Assembly (NCBI GenBank): GCA_012513425.1
Contig: JAAZCF010000117.1
Location: 1 to 5,901, forward strand
Length of the DNA stretch: 5,901 bases
Origin: Bacteroidales bacterium
Lineage (GTDB): Bacteria; Bacteroidota; Bacteroidia; Bacteroidales; UBA932
Reading direction: 5' to 3'
The stretch's first letter is position 1. Each line of letters opens with the position of its first letter. The notes under the pieces were generated by a model that saw only the letters and a list, made by a program, of their open reading frames with translations, was not told where the DNA came from and made no database searches. Both the position numbers and the translations under genes were made by a program. Below, piece after piece: positions 1 through 5,901 of the stretch.

Positions 1-1
1 A

Positions 2-52
2 ATCAAAGCAGAAAGCAACTACCGCACAATGCAACAGGAACGAAATATATGA
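2..52 (+). CDS. Possible C-terminal end of an upstream gene (partial, 5' end outside window)
   Basis: One frame stays open from the window edge to a TGA at 50-52 and would encode a 16-residue tail ending in QQERNI. That TGA overlaps the start of the next gene in an ATGA arrangement, the same junction found between the next two genes of this cluster, which is the main reason to believe it. The stretch is too short for codon statistics, and the other two forward frames are also open over these bases, so the evidence is positional only. No function can be assigned. If it is real, the large amidase-like gene is not the first gene of its operon and its promoter lies outside the window. Confidence 0.4.
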   Translation: MKAESNYRTMQQERNI

Positions 53-3000
53 TAAAAAAAGCCTTATATCTCAGCTTATTTTTGATATCATTTTTGCCAT
101 TTGAAGCACAATCCCAGACTATTTCGCAAATATTCCAAACTACCGCAGATTCAGTAGCAAGTTATTTCGGCAGACGAACAGCATGGGAAGACAGCATACT
201 TATAGAGCATTTCTATATCAGAAAGAATGGCCCTGCAGAAGTCCATTTCAATGAATTTATCAGTGATCAGCCTCTAAGAAAAGTTGACATTGATTCCATA
301 TATTCTGTTGTCAAGGCCAATTTTCCCTCAAAATATAAAAGCTACGTCAATAATATTGCCATTTATTCCAATTCTAATAAGATTGAAAAGCTTATAAGCA
401 AAGCTATTAAGGCAGACAGCTACTCTGATGGCAGAGTTGAAGTGGGAAAAAGCAGTGAGCCTGATGTGTCGAAGCATGCTAGAAAGAGAGACAGCTATCC
501 CTTGGTTACAAATATATCGAAAGCCAGGCATCCGCTGAAAGGCCTGCAGGGAAGAAATATTGCTCTCTGGCAGAGCCATGGCTACTATTATGAGCAAACC
601 ATGGAAAGGTGGGAATGGCAGAGAAGCCGCTTTTTTACTGTGGTAGAAGACAGCTTTACTCAGAGCTTTGTGCTGCCTTTTTTGGTGCCTATGCTGGAAA
701 ATGCCGGGGCTACAGTGTTGTTGCCAAGGGAAAGAGATGTGCAGCGCAATATGCTCATTGTAGATAATGACAGCCACAATCATCATTTATATTCTGAAAA
801 AAATAATCATCACAGTTGGCAAAATGCTCCCGGAAAAGGTTTTTCTTATAAAGATGTTCTTCTCTATGGCGAAAATCCTTTTGAGATGGGCACTGCCAGG
901 GCTGTCAGTTGTACTAAAGATATAGAGCATCTGTCCAGCGCATTTTGGTATGCACAAGTGCCTCAAGCCGGAGAATATGCTGTCTATGTGAGTTATCCAA
1001 AGCTTTCAAATGCTTACAACAAAGCTCAATATGAAGTAGTCCATAATGGCGGCATCACTCGGTTTGAAGTCAATCAGCAGATGAGCCCTTCAACTTGGGT
1101 TTATCTGGGGAGCTTCGGCTTTAACCCAACTAAGAAAGAGCAGGGAGTTCATTTGAATAATTATGGCTCTGAAGGCAAAGCTGTTGGGGCTGATGCTGTG
1201 CGTTTTGGCGCAGGCATGGGTAATGTGGCTCGAAACCCTGCCACAATAGATGAAAACGGCGAACCTATCAAAAGAGATTATGAAGTTGAGCCTGAGCTTT
1301 CAGGTATGCCTCGATTTTATGAAGGATCGCGCTATTATTTGCAGTTTGCAGGCATGCCAGACAGCGTTTATTCTCAATTCAAAAATCAAAATGATTATAA
1401 AGATGACTTTACTTCCAGAGCTAATTGGGTAAATGCATTGATAGGCTCTTCCAAACGTCTGCCAGGAAGAGAAGGCTATAATGTGCCTTTGGATATGGCT
1501 TTGGGCTTTCATTCCGATGCGGGTGAATCCTATGCAGACTCAACGGTGGGGACACTGGCCATCTATACAGAAATTTCTGAAAAAGCCAATCAGTATAAGT
1601 ATAAGGGAAACAGGATCATAGCTCGAGAGCTTTGCGACATTGTCCAGAGTCAGGTCGTTAGCGATATCAAAGCTTCTTTTGAACCGAATTGGAGCCGAAG
1701 AGAGTTGTGGGACAGGGAATACTATGAGTCACGAGCCCCTGAGGTGCCTACAATGCTGTTGGAGTTGCTTTCTCATCAGAGCTTTTCCGATATGAGGCTT
1801 GGCAATGACCCTTCTTTCAAGTTTGTGGTGTCAAGGGCGGTCTATAAAGGCATTTTGAAATATCTGGCTTATATCAACAACGAAGACTATGTAGTGCAGC
1901 CTCTGCCTGTGAAAGACTTTGCGGCAGAGCTTGATGGAAACTTTGCAAAGCTCAGTTGGCAGCCACGACAAGATACTCTTGAGTCAAGCGCCGCTCCAAA
2001 AGGATATATCGTCTATACATTTGAGCGAGACCCGAACACAGTAGGGAACGTTCTTACTGAGCCGACCAATGGAATTGATGGCTTTGATAATGGTAAATAT
2101 TTAGAAAACAATGCTATAAGTATTCAAATTGAGCCTGGAAAAATATATAGTTTCAAAATTACTGCAGTAAACGATGGTGGAGAAAGCATGGAGAGTGAGA
2201 TATTGTCTGTGGGTATCAGCAAATGTGAGGGTGCTCCAACTCTGCTAATTGTAAATAACTTTTCAAGAGTGGCTGCAGGCGCGTCATTCCTTACTTCAGA
2301 CTCTACCAGAGCCGGTTTTATGGATGAGGTGGATGCAGGAGTGGCATATCATAGAGAGATAGCAATGGTGGGAAAAATGACAGAGTTTGACAGAAGTATG
2401 CCATGGGTGGATGATGACAATCCTGGATTCGGGGCTTCGTCTTTCGAATATGAGGGTCAAATTTTTGCCGGCAACAGCTTTGACTATCCATTGATTCATG
2501 GCTCGGCAATCATGAAGGCCGGCTATAGTTTCTGCTCTGTGTCATCATCGGCTCTTGCAAATATTGACATGAATAAATATCCTGTTGCGGATATTATATG
2601 TGGCAAGCAAATTAGAACCATTTCCGGGAGTTATCCTCAAGTGAGGTTTGAAGTTTTCCCCGAGTCTCTGATGACTGCTTTAAGAGCTTATACTTCTCAA
2701 GGAGGGAATCTGCTGATTTCAGGAGCAAATATTGCCTCTGATAGTCATCATTTCATCTATGAATTTACTCCTGACTCTGCGTATAAAGTGGATGTGCTGG
2801 ACAAAGAGATACAATTTGCCAAAGATGTGTTGAAATTTTCGTATTTGAATTACGATGCTACTTCCAGCGGGCTTGTTAAGTCTCTTCCAAACCAATTTGA
2901 TCTGCAAAAAGACAGTTATTATGATTTTTATACTACACCAAACAAGTTTGTCTATTGTGTGGAAGCGGCAGACGGCTTGGCTCCGGCAGGAAAAAATGCT

Positions 3001-3162
3001 GCTTCAATCTACAGCTATGCTGATAGCAAAATATCTGCAGGAGTAGCCTACAAGGGAAAAGATTATAGTTGTGTATCTTTGGGCTTTCCTATAGAAACAT
3101 TGAAAAGCCAGAAACAAATAGACCATATTATTTCTTCATTGCTGGATTTCTTATTGCCATGA
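49..3162 (+). CDS. Exported multidomain Amidase_3-like protein with inserted golvesin-type domain ('xanthan lyase' family)
   Basis: This 1037-residue protein starts with a Sec signal peptide (about residues 1-22, cleavage near FEAQSQ). That fixes the ATG at 49, preceded by AGGAA at 36-40. After an N-terminal region (about 24-160) comes a split zinc amidase core. SHG has H177, E200 lies in a V-V-E-D stretch before a leucine-rich helix, and PRERD (226-230) follows. A large insertion (about 232-455) then contains a golvesin/xanthan-lyase-type beta-sandwich (about 280-390). The core resumes at ANWVNALIG, with GFHSDAG (H488) and PTMLLEL (E572). These match the Zn ligands His, Glu, His and the catalytic Glu of N-acetylmuramoyl-L-alanine amidases. 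An Fn3-like module (about 616-723) and an unassigned alpha/beta module (about 728-1037, with TLLIVNN and GGNLLISGAN) complete it. The inferred role is cleavage of peptidoglycan or a related amide in the periplasm. Family membership is well supported; the activity is inferred from motifs read by eye. 'Xanthan lyase' in databases is probably a misleading name. Confidence 0.88.
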   Translation: MIKKALYLSLFLISFLPFEAQSQTISQIFQTTADSVASYFGRRTAWEDSILIEHFYIRKNGPAEVHFNEFISDQPLRKVDIDSIYSVVKANFPSKYKSYVNNIAIYSNSNKIEKLISKAIKADSYSDGRVEVGKSSEPDVSKHARKRDSYPLVTNISKARHPLKGLQGRNIALWQSHGYYYEQTMERWEWQRSRFFTVVEDSFTQSFVLPFLVPMLENAGATVLLPRERDVQRNMLIVDNDSHNHHLYSEKNNHHSWQNAPGKGFSYKDVLLYGENPFEMGTARAVSCTKDIEHLSSAFWYAQVPQAGEYAVYVSYPKLSNAYNKAQYEVVHNGGITRFEVNQQMSPSTWVYLGSFGFNPTKKEQGVHLNNYGSEGKAVGADAVRFGAGMGNVARNPATIDENGEPIKRDYEVEPELSGMPRFYEGSRYYLQFAGMPDSVYSQFKNQNDYKDDFTSRANWVNALIGSSKRLPGREGYNVPLDMALGFHSDAGESYADSTVGTLAIYTEISEKANQYKYKGNRIIARELCDIVQSQVVSDIKASFEPNWSRRELWDREYYESRAPEVPTMLLELLSHQSFSDMRLGNDPSFKFVVSRAVYKGILKYLAYINNEDYVVQPLPVKDFAAELDGNFAKLSWQPRQDTLESSAAPKGYIVYTFERDPNTVGNVLTEPTNGIDGFDNGKYLENNAISIQIEPGKIYSFKITAVNDGGESMESEILSVGISKCEGAPTLLIVNNFSRVAAGASFLTSDSTRAGFMDEVDAGVAYHREIAMVGKMTEFDRSMPWVDDDNPGFGASSFEYEGQIFAGNSFDYPLIHGSAIMKAGYSFCSVSSSALANIDMNKYPVADIICGKQIRTISGSYPQVRFEVFPESLMTALRAYTSQGGNLLISGANIASDSHHFIYEFTPDSAYKVDVLDKEIQFAKDVLKFSYLNYDATSSGLVKSLPNQFDLQKDSYYDFYTTPNKFVYCVEAADGLAPAGKNAASIYSYADSKISAGVAYKGKDYSCVSLGFPIETLKSQKQIDHIISSLLDFLLP

Positions 3163-3638
3163 TAAAAATATTAAAATTCTTTTTTCTTGCATTTCTGCTT
3201 TTGCCGAGCGGACGTTTGGTTGCAGATGAAGCGACCTGCTACATGTCTCCTGACGGGCTATACTGTGTGTACTTCGATAATGCATCAGGTGAATATATGA
3301 TGCATGATATGCGTCTTGACTTTACTTATAGTCTGACAGAAAATGTAGAAGATGGTTTTATTGCTTCCCGCAAACCTTTGTGGCGAGCTGATTCCAGGTA
3401 TGTTTACATAAGTGGAGCTTATGATATATGGCAGTTTGATATTACTCGAGGCTATTCTCCTAAAAAAATAACCAAGCGTCATGGAAAGCCCTTAAAATAC
3501 GAAATAGTAACTGTAGACGGCTTGGTTACTGCTATTTTTCCCATTCAACTCACTTATTACAATACCTTTACCGGAGAAAAAGGTCAAGCAGAATTCCATA
3601 TGAGAAAGAATAAACTTATTACCAAGAAGGTCAAATAA
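3159..3638 (+). CDS. Small exported protein of unknown function with two beta-propeller-like motifs
   Basis: The product has 159 residues. I chose the ATG at 3159 because it opens a clear signal peptide (MIKILKFFFLAFLLLPSG, cleavage near residue 22, VAD-E) and overlaps the previous stop as ATGA. An in-frame ATG at 3069 would put 30 extra residues ahead of the signal and lies wholly inside the upstream gene. The mature part shows two PD40/TolB-like strands: SPDGLYCVYFD (30-40), and PLWRADSRYVYISG (73-86) followed by DIWQFDI and KKIT. These resemble blades of S9-peptidase or TolB propellers (W/SPDG..hhY....hhhhD...G....hT). Two blades cannot close a propeller, so it may be a remnant, an oligomerising unit or a different small beta fold. 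The C-terminus is lysine-rich (KNKLITKKVK). The overlaps on both sides suggest co-expression with the amidase-like protein and YqaA. No catalytic residues are recognised. Confidence 0.8.
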   Translation: MIKILKFFFLAFLLLPSGRLVADEATCYMSPDGLYCVYFDNASGEYMMHDMRLDFTYSLTENVEDGFIASRKPLWRADSRYVYISGAYDIWQFDITRGYSPKKITKRHGKPLKYEIVTVDGLVTAIFPIQLTYYNTFTGEKGQAEFHMRKNKLITKKVK

Positions 3639-4093
3639 TGGAGTTTCTTCTTGAATTGGGTTATATTGGAGTGTTTATTGGCTGTTTTTTAGCAGCCACA
3701 GTGGTTCCTTTTGCCTCAGATGCCCTTCTGGTCGGGATGTTGCTGGCAGGCGGTGATGTATGGCTGACTGTGGCTTGGGCATCTGCCGGAAATTGGCTCG
3801 GAGGCCTCACAACCTATGGTATCGGCCATTTAGGAAGTTGGAAATGGATTGAAAAGCACTTCAAAGTGAAAATTGAAACTATGGTAAAGCAAAAAGCCAA
3901 GGTGGACAAATGGGGCCCGCCCTTGGCTTTATTAACTTGGATTCCTTTTGTAGGAGATCTATTTGCCCTTGTTTTGGGCTTCTATAAGGTAAATTTTGCT
4001 AAAAGCGCTGCATATATGCTCATTGGCAAGACATTTCGCTTTGTAGCTTGGGCTGTTCTCTATTTAACAGTCGGAGCTCCCCAGCTTTTTTAA
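3638..4093 (+). CDS. yqaA: YqaA-family (DedA/VTT-like, SNARE-associated) inner-membrane protein
   Basis: The product has 151 residues, typical for the YqaA branch of the VTT/DedA superfamily. Visible family features are an N-terminal hydrophobic hairpin with FLAATVVPFASDALL (17-31), then GNWLGGLTTYGIGHLG (51-66), and a basic amphipathic loop (about 67-92) with the conserved KQKAKVDKWGP. WIPFVGDLFALVLGFYKVNF (101-120) and a last helix containing R134 follow. DedA relatives in this superfamily move or scramble lipids such as undecaprenyl phosphate; YqaA itself has no firmly established activity, so transport of envelope lipid carriers is only an inference. The ATG at 3638 shares one base with the preceding TAA (TAATG), a classic termination-reinitiation junction. 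No Shine-Dalgarno is evident, though AAGAAGG lies upstream at 3625-3631. The gene's 3' end overlaps the convergent GH8 gene by four bases. Confidence 0.9.
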   Translation: MEFLLELGYIGVFIGCFLAATVVPFASDALLVGMLLAGGDVWLTVAWASAGNWLGGLTTYGIGHLGSWKWIEKHFKVKIETMVKQKAKVDKWGPPLALLTWIPFVGDLFALVLGFYKVNFAKSAAYMLIGKTFRFVAWAVLYLTVGAPQLF

Positions 4094-5328
4094 TTAGCAG
4101 GGAAAATCACTTGGTAATTACCGCTTAGGTGCATAAAAGCAAATAGACGAAGAAGTCCGTCGAAATATGCATCAAAATAACCATCTTCAAATGGAACATT
4201 TTTGCTATTCCACAAGCGGTCTACAAACTCTTTGTTGTTCTCATTGTCAGAAGCGAGGGTAGCAGCTGCCAAGGCAGATACCAAACCTACTGAGTGGCGA
4301 AGTTTGCCGCTGTAAGGATGATCGGCTTCTGTGCCGTCAAGGTTGTATTGGTCTACAAAATCATCAATGCCTTTGCTGTAGAAAAATCCCTGAACAGTGT
4401 TGGCATAGTTTGTTTGCCACTCTTTGTCAGCGCAAGCCCAACTATAGTCCAATGCGATGTTCATAGGCACGCGCCAAGAGTCATAACGGAAAGCTGTAGG
4501 TCTGCCGCGGTCATAGCTGCTGCCGTCAAAGTTGTTGTAGTCAGGGTTCAAACCATTTTCTGGATTGATAGAAGCGTGGAGATATTCACGGCTCTTTTGT
4601 GCGCACTCTTTGTAGAAATCTGCACGGCCATCATCTGCCCAACGAGCCCATACTTCAAAGAAAGCAGGAAGGTGGTAAGAAGGGTCAGTGTATTGTGAAC
4701 CTGATCTGTCAGGAACAAAGTTGATGAGTTTGTGCTCTTTATCAATAAAAGGATAAGTTCCTTCGCTGCCGTCTTTTTCCCATGAGCAGTTAAGGATATT
4801 CTGAGCTTCAGCAAGATAATCTATGCCGGTGTCATTGCCCCAACGATTGGAAGCAAATATTAGAGAAGTTACATAGTATAGCTCACCATCAGAGGCAGGG
4901 TTATTTGCACGAGGTGTGCCGTCGTAGTTCATGCTCCAGCGGAAATAGCCTTTGTAAGGGCCATCTTGGTGTTGCATATAAGTTTTACTCCAGCGCCACA
5001 GACGGTCAAAAATGTCTTTTTTGTCAAGTTGAACAGCTATCATCATACCATAAGACATTCCTTCAGAACGAGCATCGTGGTTTTTGATATCACTCATATA
5101 TCCCATATCGTCTCCAACTTCAAAGTAAACTTTGTCGGGACCTTCGAATACATCATAAAAAACAGAATCCAACTTGGCTTCGATTTCTGCTTGGCTGTAG
5201 CCCATTTCCAAAAAGACGTTGCGATAGGATCGTGTCTCAAAACCACCTTTGCTAAGTGGTTCAAATTTGCGACTGCACGATGAAAGAATTGTAATAAGAC
5301 AAAAAAGAAACAAAAAAGATTTTTTCAT
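4090..5328 (-). CDS. GH8 reducing-end xylose-releasing exo-oligoxylanase (Rex), lipoprotein
   Basis: The product has 412 residues. The signal peptide carries a lipobox, LSSC, with C18 as the lipidated cysteine. This supports the ATG at 5328 and places the enzyme on a membrane facing the periplasm or the cell surface. The next residues (SRKFE) show no obvious acidic surface-export signal. The remainder is one GH8 (alpha/alpha)6-barrel domain that matches, from memory, Bacillus halodurans Rex along its length: RSYRNVF, EVGDDMGYM, SEGMSYGMMIAVQ, KDIFDRLWRW, PASDGELYY, DPSYHLP, YDSWRVPMN and LFAFMHLSGN. Likely catalytic residues are E89 (general acid, in SEGMS) and D283 (general base, in YDSWR), with D147 as the conserved subsite aspartate. 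Rex enzymes (EC 3.2.1.156) release xylose from the reducing end of xylo-oligosaccharides. The loop around 343-346 reads LRHS where B. halodurans has SLHP. The gene diverges from a GH54 arabinofuranosidase, consistent with arabinoxylan use. Rex is more likely than endo-xylanase, cellulase or chitosanase because of the overall match. Confidence 0.92.
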   Translation of the reverse strand: MKKSFLFLFCLITILSSCSRKFEPLSKGGFETRSYRNVFLEMGYSQAEIEAKLDSVFYDVFEGPDKVYFEVGDDMGYMSDIKNHDARSEGMSYGMMIAVQLDKKDIFDRLWRWSKTYMQHQDGPYKGYFRWSMNYDGTPRANNPASDGELYYVTSLIFASNRWGNDTGIDYLAEAQNILNCSWEKDGSEGTYPFIDKEHKLINFVPDRSGSQYTDPSYHLPAFFEVWARWADDGRADFYKECAQKSREYLHASINPENGLNPDYNNFDGSSYDRGRPTAFRYDSWRVPMNIALDYSWACADKEWQTNYANTVQGFFYSKGIDDFVDQYNLDGTEADHPYSGKLRHSVGLVSALAAATLASDNENNKEFVDRLWNSKNVPFEDGYFDAYFDGLLRLFAFMHLSGNYQVIFPAN

Positions 5329-5354
5329 GAAACAAATATTATAGTTATGAGAGA

Positions 5355-5362
5355 CAAATGTA
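5355..5362 (-). promoter_or_regulatory. Candidate Bacteroidota -7 box for the GH8 gene
   Basis: Read on the minus strand, this is TACATTTG, an exact TAnnTTTG match lying 26 bases upstream of the GH8 ATG. It implies a short leader of about 20 bases. No clear TTG is seen at the -33 distance. The box lies 13 bases from the opposing GH54 -7 box, so each promoter's -33 region would overlap the other's -7 element. Confidence 0.45.
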
Positions 5363-5375
5363 TAGATTTAATTGC

Positions 5376-5383
5376 TAATTTTG
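5376..5383 (+). promoter_or_regulatory. Candidate Bacteroidota -7 box for the GH54 gene
   Basis: TAATTTTG fits the Bacteroidota -7 consensus TAnnTTTG exactly. It would give a leader of roughly 45 bases before the GH54 ATG at 5436. No good TTG -33 element is seen at the usual distance (around 5350-5358), so the promoter is either weak or needs an activator. The leader (5391-5435) is AT-rich without a Shine-Dalgarno, normal for this phylum, and no riboswitch-like fold was recognised. Confidence 0.45.
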
Positions 5384-5435
5384 TATGCTCTGATAGGCTT
5401 TTCTGATACTTATATACAAACTTAATATTTTCCAT

Positions 5436-5901
5436 ATGAAGAAAAAATCAATTATTGCAATCGTTGCTGTAGCTGTAGCTGTGCCTGCATTGGTATGCTC
5501 TGCTGTTGCAATGGTCGAAAATGGCCAAAAGCAGGCTCGTCCTACTGGACCTTGCGATGTCTATGCAGAGGGTGGCACTCCATGTGCTGCGGCTCACAGT
5601 TCTACTCGCGCATTATATGCCGGATACAATGGTCCGTTGTATCAAATTCAACGTCAAAGTGACGGCAAAACCCTCGATATTGGGGTAGTTCAGCCAAATG
5701 CCACAGATGGTGGTGGATATGCTGATGCTGCAGCTCAAGATGAGTTCTGCGCTGATACATATTGTTGGTTCACAATTCTCTATGACCAAAGTGGCAATGA
5801 AAACCACCTTGTACAGGCTCCTCGTGGAGGTTTTAGCGGTCAAGCTATGGGTGGCTTCAATAATGTGCCAATGGCAGATTGGGCTCCAGTTTCTCTCAAT
5901 G
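5436..5901 (+). CDS. abfB: GH54 alpha-L-arabinofuranosidase, N-terminal part (3' end outside window)
   Basis: The first 155 codons are present. A signal peptide (residues 1-25: KKK, a hydrophobic core with an AVAVAV run, then SAVA before MVENG) supports the ATG at 5436. An in-frame TAG at 5394-5396 rules out a much longer start. From residue 38 the sequence matches, from memory, the catalytic domain of Aspergillus AbfB: GPCDVY...TPCAAAHSSTRALY, LYQIQRQSDG, DAAAQDEFCADTYC, TILYDQSGNENHLVQAP and APVSLN. Cysteine pairs C40/C50 and C105/C110 have the same spacing as two disulfides of the fungal enzyme, consistent with an exported, oxidised protein. GH54 enzymes remove arabinofuranosyl side chains from arabinoxylan or arabinan by a retaining mechanism. 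The catalytic nucleophile, acid/base and any CBM42 domain would lie beyond the window, so activity cannot be confirmed here. The family is known mainly from fungi, with scattered bacterial members. It probably works with the divergent GH8 Rex. Confidence 0.9.
   Translation, partial: MKKKSIIAIVAVAVAVPALVCSAVAMVENGQKQARPTGPCDVYAEGGTPCAAAHSSTRALYAGYNGPLYQIQRQSDGKTLDIGVVQPNATDGGGYADAAAQDEFCADTYCWFTILYDQSGNENHLVQAPRGGFSGQAMGGFNNVPMADWAPVSLN

Noticed and set aside
328..786. Minus-strand open frame of 152 codons
   Set aside because: It lies wholly antisense to the amidase-like gene, has no recognisable domain, and has a composition explained by the shadow of real coding sequence.
3069..3158. Upstream extension of the 159-residue protein to an ATG at 3069
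   Set aside because: It would place 30 residues before a good signal peptide and lies entirely inside the preceding gene. The ATG at 3159 gives an ATGA junction.
4073..4091. Possible intrinsic terminator: AGCT-CCCC-AGCT hairpin followed by six T at the end of the YqaA gene
   Set aside because: The perfect stem is only four base pairs (with G-T extensions) and lies within coding sequence, and the T-run is explained by Phe codons. It is too weak to list.
4294..4698. Plus-strand open frame of 134 codons
   Set aside because: It is antisense within the well-supported GH8 gene, and its translation has no family-like features.
4966..5283. Plus-strand open frame of 105 codons
   Set aside because: It is a shadow of the GH8 5' half, with no start context, signal peptide or motif.
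5613..5843. Minus-strand open frame of 76 codons
   Set aside because: It is antisense to the GH54 coding region, which has strong family matches across the same bases.
4090..5901. A complete polysaccharide utilisation locus with SusC/SusD
   Set aside because: Only two glycoside hydrolase genes are visible. No SusC, SusD, transporter or regulator gene lies in the window, so the locus type cannot be claimed.
1..5901. CRISPR array, tRNA, insertion sequence or phage genes
   Set aside because: No regularly spaced repeats, cloverleaf-like sequence, transposase motif or terminal inverted repeats were seen by eye, and the space is filled by coding genes.

Overview
The window looks like part of a Bacteroidota chromosome, most likely a Bacteroidales-type polysaccharide degrader. 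Four things point there: exported proteins start from AT-rich leaders mostly without a Shine-Dalgarno, the one clear intergenic region carries TAnnTTTG-type -7 boxes, genes are packed with 1-4 base overlaps, and the protein families (amidase with a golvesin-type insert, YqaA, GH8 Rex) are typical of that phylum. No rRNA, tRNA, CRISPR array, insertion sequence or phage gene is visible. The exact genus cannot be read from the sequence.

Left half (1-4093, + strand) is a tightly coupled cassette. It holds a probable tail of an upstream gene (2-52), a 1037-residue exported multidomain protein (49-3162), a 159-residue exported protein with two beta-propeller-like motifs (3159-3638) and a 151-residue YqaA-family inner-membrane protein (3638-4093). 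The junctions are ATGA, ATGA and TAATG, so translation is probably coupled. The large protein belongs to a family often labelled 'xanthan lyase' or 'golvesin C-terminal-like'. By eye, however, it has a complete zinc N-acetylmuramoyl-L-alanine amidase (Amidase_3) motif set split by a large insertion. That suggests a cell-envelope role, not polysaccharide lysis.

Right half (4090-5901) is an arabinoxylan-degradation pair. On the - strand is a GH8 lipoprotein closely resembling reducing-end xylose-releasing exo-oligoxylanase (Rex). Divergently, on the + strand, is the beginning of a GH54 alpha-L-arabinofuranosidase that runs off the window. The two could cooperate: GH54 would remove arabinose side chains and Rex would trim the debranched xylo-oligosaccharides from the reducing end. 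They share a 107-bp intergenic region with back-to-back promoter candidates. The YqaA and GH8 genes converge and overlap by four bases, the palindrome TTAA, which supplies both stop codons.

No wholly novel system can be claimed. The points most worth following are the split amidase with its unassigned C-terminal alpha/beta module, the amidase/small protein/YqaA cassette, and a fungal-type GH54 enzyme divergently paired with Rex.
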